Source of the DNA: Paraglaciecola polaris LMG 21857 | GTDB taxonomy: Bacteria; Pseudomonadota; Gammaproteobacteria; Enterobacterales; Alteromonadaceae | DNA: 39,649 nucleotides | Assembly: GCF_000315055.1 (NCBI RefSeq) | Contig: NZ_BAER01000087.1 | Location: forward strand, 1-39,649 | Direction: 5' to 3' | In this document: piece by piece, positions 17,617 to 25,666 of the stretch | How the letters are laid out: each line of letters starts with the position of its first letter | Position numbering within the stretch: the stretch's first letter is position 1 | Program-made: the position numbers and the translations under genes | Notes under the pieces: model-generated | Databases searched by the model: none | The model's input: the letters and a program-made list of their open reading frames with translations, nothing else | What the model was told of the DNA's origin: nothing

Positions 17617-19377
17617 ATGAGTGAATATACACACCCACTAGCAGACGCTGAATTCGTTTTAAATGAACTTGTTGGTTTTGACAAGCTTTGCGCAGAAATG
17701 GGCCACGAAGACATTAATAGTGAATTGGCCTCGGTTATTTTGTCCGAAGCGGGCAAACTAGGTAGTGGTGTGTTGGCGCCGCTTAATAAAGTCGGGGATT
17801 TACATCATCCGACTATGATTGAAAAAGATGGCGGTCCAGGCGTGCAGCAAACGGCTGGTTTTGCCGAAGCGTACCAAGAATATATGGACGGCGGCTGGGC
17901 TTCACTCACAGGTGCCGAAGAATTTGGCGGGCAAAACTTGCCGAATGTGCTGGGCAGTGCGGTTAACGAGATTTGGCATACGTCTAACATGGCGTTTGCA
18001 TTATGTCCTTTGCTCAGCCAAGGCGCGATTGAATCAATTTCCCATCATGGCAGTGAACATTTGCAGCAGTCGTACTTGCCTAAAATGTTAAGCGGTGAAT
18101 GGCCGGGCACTATGAATTTGACCGAGCCGGATGCGGGTACCGATTTAGCGGCGGTGAAAACCAAAGCGATTCCCAATGGTGATCACTACTTGATCAGTGG
18201 GCAAAAAATATTCATCACCTGGGGCGATCATCAAATGACCGATAATATCGTGCATTTGGTGTTGGCGCGCTTACCTGATGCCCCTGAAGGGGTGAAGGGT
18301 ATTTCTTTGTTTATCGTGCCTAAGTTTAATCTTGACGAGAATGGTCATCCAGGTGAGCGTAACGATGCGTTTTGTGTCTCTTTAGAGCACAAGCTCGGTA
18401 TTCATGGTAGTCCCACATGTGTCATGAGCTTTGGTGACAAAGGCGGTGCTAAAGGTTATTTAGTTGGTGAGGCTCACAAAGGCCTTTCTTACATGTTTAC
18501 TATGATGAATCACGCACGCCAAGGTGTTGGCTTACAAGGCTTGGCTGCATCAGAAGCGTCATACCAACATGCACTGCAGTACGCTAAAGATCGTTTACAG
18601 GGAACCAAGAAAGACGGTAGTCGTTTCACCATTATGAAGTTTCCAGATGTGCGACGCATGTTGATGCAGATGAAGTCATCTACTGAAGCCATGCGCGCAT
18701 TGTGTTTAGTCGCTGCTGCTGAAATTGACCGTGGCAATGCTGCTCGCAGTGAGCTTTTTACGCCAATCGTTAAAGGTTGGTGCACTGAGTTGTCCCAAGA
18801 GCTAACCTATTTAGGCACACAAATTCATGGCGGCATGGGCTTTATCGAAGAAACCGGCTCAGCACAATTTTACCGTGACGCACGAATTCTAACCATTTAT
18901 GAAGGCACTACAGGCGTTCAAGCATTGGATTTGGTTGGGCGTAAAACCCTAGTGAATAACGGTGAATCCTTAGGGGCGCTGCTTGATGAAATTGCGCAGG
19001 ATTTAGCAAAGTTTGATGTTATGGGAGGGCAATTCACACTCGCAGCACAGCAGTGTCGAACCGCTTTAGAATGTGGTGTTGCGGCCCGCCAATGGTTGTT
19101 AGATATTGCCGCGACAGACAAAGATGCACCTGGCAGTGCGAGCGTTAACTTTATGATGTTGTTTGGTTATTTATGTGGCGGTTGGCTAATGGCAAAAAGT
19201 GCCATGCAAGCAAAAGCACAATTAGCCGCCGGTGAAGGTAATGCAGACTTTCTGAATGCTAAGCTTATCTCTGCACAGTTCTTCTGTGAGCATATGGTTG
19301 TGCGCAGCCAAGCATGTTTTGCATCTATTCAGGCTGGCAGCGATAGCATTATGTCTTTGCCTGAAGATGCGTTTTAG
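17617..19377 (+). CDS. Acyl-CoA dehydrogenase with PF12806 C-terminal domain (DmdC-like)
   Basis: FAD enzyme of 586 residues: N-terminal domain (about 40-165), middle domain (M-N-L-T-E-P-D-A-G-T-D-L, about 166-275), C-terminal helical domain (about 288-450) and an extra C-terminal region (PF12806). The family's catalytic glutamate is probably E429 (I-Y-E-G-T-T-G-V-Q-A-L-D-L-V-G-R-K). This architecture is shared with DmdC (3-methylmercaptopropionyl-CoA dehydrogenase) and with uncharacterised fatty-acyl-CoA dehydrogenases, so the substrate cannot be assigned. It is 21 bp after etfA, its probable electron acceptor. No dmdA, B or D gene is nearby, which weakens a specific DMSP role. Confidence 0.9.
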   Translation: MSEYTHPLADAEFVLNELVGFDKLCAEMGHEDINSELASVILSEAGKLGSGVLAPLNKVGDLHHPTMIEKDGGPGVQQTAGFAEAYQEYMDGGWASLTGAEEFGGQNLPNVLGSAVNEIWHTSNMAFALCPLLSQGAIESISHHGSEHLQQSYLPKMLSGEWPGTMNLTEPDAGTDLAAVKTKAIPNGDHYLISGQKIFITWGDHQMTDNIVHLVLARLPDAPEGVKGISLFIVPKFNLDENGHPGERNDAFCVSLEHKLGIHGSPTCVMSFGDKGGAKGYLVGEAHKGLSYMFTMMNHARQGVGLQGLAASEASYQHALQYAKDRLQGTKKDGSRFTIMKFPDVRRMLMQMKSSTEAMRALCLVAAAEIDRGNAARSELFTPIVKGWCTELSQELTYLGTQIHGGMGFIEETGSAQFYRDARILTIYEGTTGVQALDLVGRKTLVNNGESLGALLDEIAQDLAKFDVMGGQFTLAAQQCRTALECGVAARQWLLDIAATDKDAPGSASVNFMMLFGYLCGGWLMAKSAMQAKAQLAAGEGNADFLNAKLISAQFFCEHMVVRSQACFASIQAGSDSIMSLPEDAF

Positions 19378-19404
19378 TCGATTTTTTAGGACATTGATTT
19401 GATT

Positions 19405-19436
19405 AAAAGCATCATCGGGCAACCTATGGTGCTTTT
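19405..19436 (+). terminator. Terminator of the etfBA-acyl-CoA dehydrogenase operon
   Basis: AAAAGCATCAT pairs with ATGGTGCTTTT (11 bp, one T-G pair, 10-nt loop) and is followed by more T residues, 27 bp after the stop. Confidence 0.85.
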
Positions 19437-19551
19437 TTTATCACTGAGCTTCATTCAATCTATCAGAATGATTTCCGTCAGATACGCAAAACGATATACT
19501 TTATTAATAAAGGTTTTTAGTTTATTTCATACAGTGAGTTGCTAACCGTCC

Positions 19552-20562
19552 ATGCGTTATAAACACCATTCTATTTCCGTTCATTTCGCCCAAGGGATTG
19601 TTAAAAGAGCAATAGAGCAGGGATTAGATGAAGAAAAACTGCTGCATGAATCAGGTTTAAGTCATGCTTTGCTGAATAACAACGAAGTGCGCATCACCCC
19701 TGAGCAACTTAGTCGTCTGATGCAGTCAGTTTGGCACAGCGCTGACGATGAATATCTATGTTTTGGCAGTGAGCCGTCTCGTCATGGAGTGTTCAACTTG
19801 ATGGCTAAGCAGGTTTCACATAGTGCCAGTTTACGTCAGGTGTATAGAAGAGGGACGCGTTTTTATAATTTGATTGCCGGAGCGACCAAGCTTAAATTTG
19901 AAGAGCGGGAAAAATACGCACGCTTTTATTTGCAGTTAACCAAACCTGAACTGGATCCAGAGCATGTACTTATCGATTTTTTGTTATTGCTGTGGCACCG
20001 TTTTCCAAGTTGGCTCATTGGTCAGCGTATTCCGTTAAGAAAAATCGGTTTTATGCATGCAAAACCTGCTCATCATGAAGAATATCGTCTCATGTTTCCC
20101 TGTGAAGTTGTGTACCAGCAAGAGAATAATTATTTTGAATTTGAACACGCTATTCTCAGTGCTGCTGTGGTGCAAACCCAGCAAAACCTAAATGATTACC
20201 TGCAACGATGCCCATTAGATTGGTTTAAACGTCAGTCATATTTCCCCGTTTATACTCGTAAGGTATTAAATTACCTCGAAACCACTGACGATATGTCAGC
20301 TGTCAGTATGTTAGATCTTGCCATGCAACTGCATACGACAATTCGCACCCTTAGGCGCAAGCTGTTGGAAGAGGGCACTAGCTTTCAAGAGTTAAAAGAC
20401 AGTGTGCGGCGCGATGAAGCGATCCATTATTTGAGTCAGCCTGATATGGCCATATCGCAAGTGGGACGTTTACTGGGTTTTACCGAAGCGGCGACATTTA
20501 CGCGTGCGTTTAAAAGCTGGACCGGCGTTGCCCCGAGTACTTATCGAAAGTCTAAAATCTAG
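19552..20562 (+). CDS. AraC-family transcriptional regulator
   Basis: The 336-residue protein has an N-terminal ligand-binding-type domain (PF12625 class, about 18-205) and a C-terminal AraC HTH pair (about 240-335). The DNA-binding part includes L-H-T-T-I-R-T-L-R-R-K-L (first HTH) and G-R-L-L-G-F-T-E-A-A-T-F-T-R-A-F-K-S-W-T-G-V-A-P-S-T-Y-R (second HTH, classical signature). Regulators of this build (OruR/ArgR-like and fatty-acid or sterol-catabolism types) often control neighbouring catabolic genes. The acyl-CoA dehydrogenase operon directly upstream in the same direction is a candidate target. The ribosome binding site is weak. Confidence 0.9.
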   Translation: MRYKHHSISVHFAQGIVKRAIEQGLDEEKLLHESGLSHALLNNNEVRITPEQLSRLMQSVWHSADDEYLCFGSEPSRHGVFNLMAKQVSHSASLRQVYRRGTRFYNLIAGATKLKFEEREKYARFYLQLTKPELDPEHVLIDFLLLLWHRFPSWLIGQRIPLRKIGFMHAKPAHHEEYRLMFPCEVVYQQENNYFEFEHAILSAAVVQTQQNLNDYLQRCPLDWFKRQSYFPVYTRKVLNYLETTDDMSAVSMLDLAMQLHTTIRTLRRKLLEEGTSFQELKDSVRRDEAIHYLSQPDMAISQVGRLLGFTEAATFTRAFKSWTGVAPSTYRKSKI

Positions 20563-20766
20563 GGATGGCGATGGGGAGCGCTAAATGGATGCCATTAGTG
20601 CATGAATGTCCTATTTGGTATGGTAAATGACTTTTACTGCCATACGCATTTTTACATCCTTGCAACATACTTACTCAGTTCAAGTCAATTTATCGCTTTG
20701 AACAGCAATAAGGGGCTCAAGTTGTTATCCCAACCTAACAGCTTGTTTTCCTTTGCCTTGCCGACT

Positions 20767-20805
20767 GGCGCAAAACGTACTTATGTACGTTTTAGTGCCG
20801 GTTTT
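20767..20805 (+). terminator. Long hairpin with T-tract downstream of the AraC-family gene
   Basis: GGCGCAAAACGTAC pairs with GTACGTTTTAGTGCC around a TTAT loop, about 14 bp with one bulged A and one G-U pair, followed by GGTTTTT. It lies about 200 bp after the regulator's stop, and may also be a dispersed extragenic hairpin. Confidence 0.6.
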
Positions 20806-20813
20806 TAAGGCAT

Positions 20814-20840
20814 AAAAAAACAGCCATTTGGCTGCTTTTT
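20814..20840 (-). terminator. Terminator of rpe-trpS
   Basis: CAGCC and GGCTG flank an ATTT loop, extended by A-rich and T-rich arms with a one-base bulge. On the minus strand seven T residues follow the stem, about 27 bp after the trpS stop. Confidence 0.8.
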
Positions 20841-20866
20841 ACAACGAGCAATTAAAATTCATTGCC

Positions 20867-21880
20867 TTATTTGCGCAATGGATTGGCCACAAAACCGACG
20901 GCTTGATAAGCCTTATCGATCGTCTTCTGTGCTTTAGCTTGCGCCTTTTCTGCTCCTGCCGCCATTATGCGTTCTAGCTCAGTTTGGTCTTGACGCAACT
21001 CCTTGAATTTAGCTTGGATAGGCTCCAACATGGCGACTACAGCGTCAGCTACGTCGGTTTTTAGATGACCATACATTTTGTCTTCATATTCAGGTACTAA
21101 TGCTGCAATGGGCTTACCTGTGGCACATGACAACAAGCTAAGTAGATTCGAAACACCAGGCTTTTCCGCAGTATTGAAGTAAATGCGCGCTTGTTCGTCA
21201 GAGTCGGTCACGGCACGTTTAATTTTCTTGCTGATTTTTTTAGGATCTTCCAGCAAGCCAACAAAGTTATTAACATTGTCGTCAGACTTAGACATCTTCT
21301 TCAGGGGATCTTGTAAGCTCATGATACGCGCACCCACTTCAGGAATGTAGGGATCAGGGATCGTAAACACATCGCCATACAGATTATTAAAACGGGTGGC
21401 TATGTCACGTGTGAGCTCTAAGTGCTGTTTTTGGTCTTCGCCCACCGGAACTTGTTTTGCTTGATAAAGCAGAATATCTGCCGCCATTAACGCAGGGTAG
21501 GTGTATAACCCTGAATTAATATTAGTGACGTTTTTGGCTGATTTATCTTTAAACTGCGTCATACGATTCAGTTCGCCCATCTGGGTATAACAATTCATGA
21601 TCCAGCCGAGCTGAGCGTGCTGAGGCACGTGTGACTGCATAAAAATTGTGCTTTTGTTCGGATCAATGCCACAGGCAACATATAGAGCTAATCCGTCAAG
21701 GCAAGCATTGTATAATGCTTTAGGATCTTGGCGCACTGTGATGGCGTGCATGTCTACCAACATATACAGACATTCATTATCGTCTTGCATATCAACCCAT
21801 TGACGAAGTGCGCCAACATAATTTCCCATCGTAAGTTGTCCTGATGGCTGGCAGCCGCTTAATACAATTGGTTTGCTCAT
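20867..21880 (-). CDS. trpS: Tryptophanyl-tRNA synthetase
   Basis: Class-I aminoacyl-tRNA synthetase of 337 residues, charging tRNA-Trp in the cytoplasm. The HIGH-equivalent motif is [10 protein letters not shown] (12-21), the KMSKS loop is at 195-199 (K-K-M-S-K-S-D), and G-E-D-Q-K-Q-H is near 147-153. The length matches E. coli TrpS. It follows rpe by 34 bp, as in the dam-rpe-gph-trpS order of enterobacteria, but with gph absent between them. Confidence 0.97.
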   Translation of the reverse strand: MSKPIVLSGCQPSGQLTMGNYVGALRQWVDMQDDNECLYMLVDMHAITVRQDPKALYNACLDGLALYVACGIDPNKSTIFMQSHVPQHAQLGWIMNCYTQMGELNRMTQFKDKSAKNVTNINSGLYTYPALMAADILLYQAKQVPVGEDQKQHLELTRDIATRFNNLYGDVFTIPDPYIPEVGARIMSLQDPLKKMSKSDDNVNNFVGLLEDPKKISKKIKRAVTDSDEQARIYFNTAEKPGVSNLLSLLSCATGKPIAALVPEYEDKMYGHLKTDVADAVVAMLEPIQAKFKELRQDQTELERIMAAGAEKAQAKAQKTIDKAYQAVGFVANPLRK

Positions 21881-21914
21881 AAGATATTTTTCTACTGTTA
21901 GTGTCTGATTGGAA

Positions 21915-22592
21915 TTATGTCGGAGAAACGTTGGCTAATTCAGCCCGCATTTCATCGATAACTTGACGATAGTCTGGCTGATTAAAAATGGCAGAGCCTG
22001 CAACAAACATGTCTGCACCTGCTTCGGCTATGGCGCGAATATTATCGACTTTTACGCCCCCGTCAATTTCTATTCGGATATCACGTCCGCTGGCTTGGAT
22101 CATTTTTTTGACTATTTGCAGCTTATCCAAGGTTTCTGGGATAAAAGCCTGCCCGCCAAAGCCCGGGTTAACCGACATCAGTAAAATATGATGCAACTTG
22201 TGCAGTGTGTAATCTAAGCAATCTAGTGAGGTTGCGGGGTTTAACACTAACCCAGGCTTACAGCCTGAGTCGGTTATTAATTGAATGCTGCGGTCTACAT
22301 GTCTTGAGGCTTCGGGATGAAAGCTAATCATACTTGCGCCTGCTTTGGCAAAGCTGACGATCATTTCATCTACGGGCTCTACCATTAAGTGCACATCAAT
22401 TTCAGCGGTCACGCCGTAATCCCGCAGTGCCTTACATATCATCGGGCCGATGGTTAGATTAGGTACGTAATGATTGTCCATAACATCAAAATGAATTACA
22501 TCAGCACCTGCGGCTAAAACAGCGTCTACTTCAGCGCCAAGCCGGGCGAAATCAGCGGAAAGAATAGAAGGAGCAATTAAAAAGGGACGCAT
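21915..22592 (-). CDS. rpe: Ribulose-phosphate 3-epimerase
   Basis: TIM-barrel epimerase interconverting ribulose-5-phosphate and xylulose-5-phosphate (pentose phosphate pathway). Metal and acid/base residues seen: H34 and D36 (H-F-D-V-M-D), H68 (D-V-H-L-M-V), D177 (E-I-D-G-G-V); the phosphate-loop region is [10 protein letters not shown] start at the ATG at 22592 ([11 protein letters not shown]), which gives 225 residues, the same as E. coli, with GAGG five bases upstream. An ATG at 22655 would add 21 residues foreign to the family. Confidence 0.96.
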   Translation of the reverse strand: MRPFLIAPSILSADFARLGAEVDAVLAAGADVIHFDVMDNHYVPNLTIGPMICKALRDYGVTAEIDVHLMVEPVDEMIVSFAKAGASMISFHPEASRHVDRSIQLITDSGCKPGLVLNPATSLDCLDYTLHKLHHILLMSVNPGFGGQAFIPETLDKLQIVKKMIQASGRDIRIEIDGGVKVDNIRAIAEAGADMFVAGSAIFNQPDYRQVIDEMRAELANVSPT

Positions 22593-22908
22593 ATAAGCCT
22601 CGATTTGCGCAAAGATGTAACTGTACCGAAAAACACGCTTTGACAAAAGTATCAACTGCGCCCCAAAACAGGGCTTTCGCTTTTTTGTGGTGCATCAATG
22701 CACAGTATTATCTCATCCCCTGTCTTAAATGAAATAGTATTTAACGTAAAAAATATATATTTATCAATTGGATAGATTGTCGTTGGTGAATTTATTTTGT
22801 GTTCAATATTTAGGCATCGCTTTTGCGTAGTTGTAACAAGAATTAACGAAAAATCGAAGTTATCTCAACAAAAATTGAATTAGCTAAAAACATATGGAGC
22901 ACACACAC

Positions 22909-23625
22909 ATGAAAGCATTAAAACTTACCGCACTAGCAGCCGCCGTTCTTGCCAGTTCTGTCGTTAGCCAAAGCGCATTTGCAGAAGTTACTGCTAACGC
23001 AAGCGTTACCAGTAACTATATTTGGCGTGGTCTAACACAAACAACTAACGACGCTGCGGTACAAGGCGGTATCGATTATGCTCACGAAAGTGGCTTCTAT
23101 GCGGGTACATGGGTATCCAACGTCAATTATGGAGCAGATGATGTTTACTCGTACGAGCACGATATGTATTTCGGCTTATCAGGTGAATCTGGCGACATCA
23201 CTTACGATGTTGGTTACCTCTATTACAACTACGACGATGAAGCAAACTTTGACTTTGCGGAAGTATATGGCTCGATAGGCTATGGCGGTCTTAGTGCAAC
23301 ACTTTCATTGTTGGCGCACACTGAAGCTGACGAAGGCGAAGGTCGCGATTATGGTTTTGGTAAAGCATCATATATTTCAGTCGACTATGGGATGCCAGTA
23401 CTCAATGGGGCAGAACTAGGATTTCACGTGGGTTACCACCAAGGTGATTTCGCTGAAGATTTTAACGGTGTACCAGATGGTTATGCAGACTGGGGGATCT
23501 CGGTGGCGAAAGACGGCTTTAGCTTCGCTGTTACTGGCACTGACTTAGACGATTCAGGTGTTGACGCTTACGACAACGATTCAATTAAATTTACTGTAGG
23601 TTATGCACTAGATTTTGAACTTTAA
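22909..23625 (+). CDS. TorF-family putative porin
   Basis: The 238-residue protein has a 25-residue signal peptide (cleavage after A-F-A) and a beta-barrel body matching TIGR02001/Gcw_chp proteins: V-T-S-N-Y-I-W-R-G-L-T-Q-T near the mature start, G-G-I-D-Y-A-H-E-S-G-F-Y-A-G-T-W-V-S-N-V and repeated acidic loops. It is presumably an outer-membrane channel; the substrate is unknown. The start at 22909 is chosen because GGAG lies nine bases upstream and the signal peptide begins there; an ATG at 22894 overlaps that site. It is monocistronic, followed by a strong terminator. Confidence 0.88.
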   Translation: MKALKLTALAAAVLASSVVSQSAFAEVTANASVTSNYIWRGLTQTTNDAAVQGGIDYAHESGFYAGTWVSNVNYGADDVYSYEHDMYFGLSGESGDITYDVGYLYYNYDDEANFDFAEVYGSIGYGGLSATLSLLAHTEADEGEGRDYGFGKASYISVDYGMPVLNGAELGFHVGYHQGDFAEDFNGVPDGYADWGISVAKDGFSFAVTGTDLDDSGVDAYDNDSIKFTVGYALDFEL

Positions 23626-23659
23626 GTTTCAGATTTAAATAAACTTTACGTCAATGCTA

Positions 23660-23691
23660 AAAACCCCAAAGTTTTCACTTTGGGGTTTTTT
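23660..23691 (+). terminator. Terminator of the TorF-type porin gene
   Basis: AAAACCCCAAAG and CTTTGGGGTTTT form a perfect 12-bp stem around TTTTCA, followed by further T residues. Confidence 0.92.
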
Positions 23692-23724
23692 CATTTATCT
23701 ATTATGTGATTGGAGACTTGGGTC

Positions 23725-24008
23725 GGCCTACTTGATTGGGATAACGGTAGCGGCTCAGAAAAACGAGTATCTAGACTATGGCGGTGCGCCAGGTGACCTT
23801 ATTTGATACCAGTGATATGTATTACAAGCTCAGTTATGGTGTTTTTTATTTCGAAAGTGACGTTGACTACGGTTTTTTACCAGCCGACTTAATCAAAGAC
23901 GACTTTATGTTTAAGCTTGCTAAAGACGATAGGGAGGCCATCTCGAATACGCAGCCAGAACAGGGTGATGATTCTAAGTTTGTCGTTAGTTGGGGCATGG
24001 GCTTTTAA
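23725..24008 (+). pseudogene. Frameshifted remnant of an outer-membrane-type protein
   Basis: The open part (23778-24008) reads F-D-T-S-D-M-Y-Y-K-L-S-Y-G-V-F-Y-F and ends K-F-V-V-S-W-G-M-G-F, a typical outer-membrane C-terminus with a terminal aromatic residue. It has no signal peptide or ribosome binding site. Just upstream, other frames give protein-like stretches (L-D-W-D-N-G-S-G-S-E-K, then N-E-Y-L-D-Y-G-G-A-P-G-D-L) that would run into it after two single-base shifts. This looks like the decayed 3' part of a barrel gene, perhaps a tandem relative of the TorF-type porin upstream. The family is not certain. Confidence 0.45.
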
Positions 24009-24175
24009 TTCGCCCTATTCTTGGGAATAAGATTTTTTGTGTTGCTTGACTTGGGTAATAAATGGGTAAAATATTATCATTTTAGCGATGAATAGCCTGA
24101 CATTTGAGGTGAACTTTAATCGTTAGACGAAAGTATAAGGTATAATGCAACAAGATATTTCGACTAGGAGGGGTT

Positions 24176-24481
24176 ATGAAAGCGCATTTTAAAAAACTAA
24201 TCGGCCTCGGTGCCTTCGCATTAGTTGCCATGTTGGCGGTAGGTAAAACGTCGATGAATAATGAAACCTTATTCTGTAGCTGTCCCGAATCGTTGGCGTT
24301 TGATCATGCCTTACCCATGAGTCACCCAATTAACCGCTGTGCTAAAGAGCAAGCTGATGTGATTAGCTGGTCTGGGTGGGTAACAGGCAATTCAAATTCG
24401 TTTCAGATGCATTTTATTGATTTACTTGAGCTACTTTCGCGTTATGCTGAAGAAACGGACGATCTTCAACCTCGAGCGTAA
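24176..24481 (+). CDS. Small exported hypothetical protein with three cysteines
   Basis: The 101-residue protein has a strong ribosome binding site (AGGAGGGG, 5-8 bp before the ATG). Residues 1-24 look like a signal peptide or membrane anchor. The mature part carries C34-x-C36, C55, H44 and H50 (F-C-S-C-P-E-S, then P-I-N-R-C-A), which could bind metal or form a disulfide, and an acidic C-terminus. I do not recognise the family. The next gene (DUF2970) begins 5 bp after its stop, so they form a pair. It sits, with that gene, between rpe and dam, which are adjacent in many relatives. Confidence 0.7.
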   Translation: MKAHFKKLIGLGAFALVAMLAVGKTSMNNETLFCSCPESLAFDHALPMSHPINRCAKEQADVISWSGWVTGNSNSFQMHFIDLLELLSRYAEETDDLQPRA

Positions 24482-24486
24482 TTAGT

Positions 24487-24684
24487 ATGGATAATGCAAA
24501 AAGCGGTTTATGGGATGTATTTAAAAGTGTAGCAGCCAGTGTGTTTGGTGTGCAAAGTAGTGCAAATCGTGAACGTGATTTTCAGCAACAGTCTTTTGTA
24601 CCCTACGTGGTAGTCGGGATTATTTTTGTCGTTATCCTGGTCGTGTCACTGATATTTATCGTGTCTGTTGTTATCCCCAGTTAA
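24487..24684 (+). CDS. DUF2970 small membrane protein
   Basis: The 65-residue protein has an amphipathic N-terminal part (V-F-K-S-V-A-A-S-V-F-G-V-Q-S, then N-R-E-R-D-F) and a single transmembrane helix (about 39-63). The G-V-Q-S-x-x-N-R-E-R-D-F pattern is that of DUF2970 (PF11174), short gammaproteobacterial/betaproteobacterial membrane proteins of unknown function. It is encoded 5 bp after the small exported protein and converges on dam with 57 bp between the stops; no clear terminator is seen there. Confidence 0.8.
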   Translation: MDNAKSGLWDVFKSVAASVFGVQSSANRERDFQQQSFVPYVVVGIIFVVILVVSLIFIVSVVIPS

Positions 24685-24741
24685 CCTTAGCGTTTTGGTT
24701 CTCTAGCTCCTGAGCATTGCGGTCGTCAATGCATTCATCAC

Positions 24742-25575
24742 CTAACGTGAACTTGGCTTAACGTAAAGAGCCAAGAGTTCACTGACCTTCTTCCTACCAT
24801 TGCCTTTTTGGCTAATAAAGCGACTGACTTGAAGTTCTGACAATTGTGCCAAGGCATAAAGTCGGCGGGTATCTGCTGTGTCGTGATTGCTTATCAATAC
24901 TGGAATATCACGCTCAAAGGCTGTTTTAGCCGCAACTAAGGCTAAATTGCTTTGCTCTGCCATGGAAAATCCACTTTTAGCATAGCTGGCAAAGTTTGCT
25001 GTTTTGCTAATGGGGGCATAAGGAGGATCACAATAAATAACACTGCCGGTACGCGCTCGGCTAAAGGTTTTTTCGTAGGACTCACAAACAAACTGAGCCT
25101 TTTTAGACTTTTCAGCAAAAAAGTACAATTCATCTTTCGGAAAGTAGGGGGCTTTGTAGCGGCCAAATGGCACGTTGAATTTGCCCGATAAGTTATAACG
25201 ACATAGGCCATTGTATCCAAAGCGGTTTAAGTACAAAAACAAGACTGCTCGCTCATATATGTCTTCACTGGCATTAAACAAAGCACGCATAGCATAGTAG
25301 GCGTCAGCATCGTTATTTTGCGCGGTAAAGAGCGCTTGAGCATCTTCAATATAACGCTCGGGTTGCTCCTGCAAAATTTTATACAGGTTGATGAGATCCG
25401 GGTTGATGTCGCTGAGTAAATAGCTTGTGAAGTCCGTGTTCAGAAATACGGAGCCAGCGCCAACGAATGGCTCAACTAATTTTTTTGCAGAAGGTAAATG
25501 TTGGTTTATCTGCTCAACTAGCCGATATTTTCCACCCGCCCATTTCAAAAAGGCTCTGTTTTTCTTATTGGTCAT
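24742..25575 (-). CDS. dam: DNA adenine methylase (GATC)
   Basis: N6-adenine methyltransferase of 277 residues for GATC sites, used in mismatch repair, replication timing and gene control. Motifs: F-L-K-W-A-G-G-K (9-16), the SAM-binding F-V-G-A-G-S-V-F-L-N (37-46) and the catalytic D183-P-P-Y186. The length and the order aroK-aroB-damX-dam match the enterobacterial cluster. It lies 91 bp after damX. Confidence 0.95.
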   Translation of the reverse strand: MTNKKNRAFLKWAGGKYRLVEQINQHLPSAKKLVEPFVGAGSVFLNTDFTSYLLSDINPDLINLYKILQEQPERYIEDAQALFTAQNNDADAYYAMRALFNASEDIYERAVLFLYLNRFGYNGLCRYNLSGKFNVPFGRYKAPYFPKDELYFFAEKSKKAQFVCESYEKTFSRARTGSVIYCDPPYAPISKTANFASYAKSGFSMAEQSNLALVAAKTAFERDIPVLISNHDTADTRRLYALAQLSELQVSRFISQKGNGRKKVSELLALYVKPSSR

Positions 25576-25666
25576 TAAAGATTCTTATCAGGCCCTGCTT
25601 TCGAATAAGAAGGGGAAAGTAGGGATTGTAACGAGCCAAGGTAAAAACAACAATTGGCAAGTGGGT

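Larger units (their letters stand above)
20563..20866. other. Intergenic region between araC-type gene and trpS
   Basis: Convergent spacer. It holds a 68-codon plus-strand ORF (20602-20808) with no family resemblance that runs through the two hairpins described below, so I consider it non-coding. Confidence 0.5.

Noticed and set aside
20602-20808. 68-codon plus-strand ORF
   Set aside because: It reads through a strong hairpin with T-tract and has no recognisable features or ribosome binding site.
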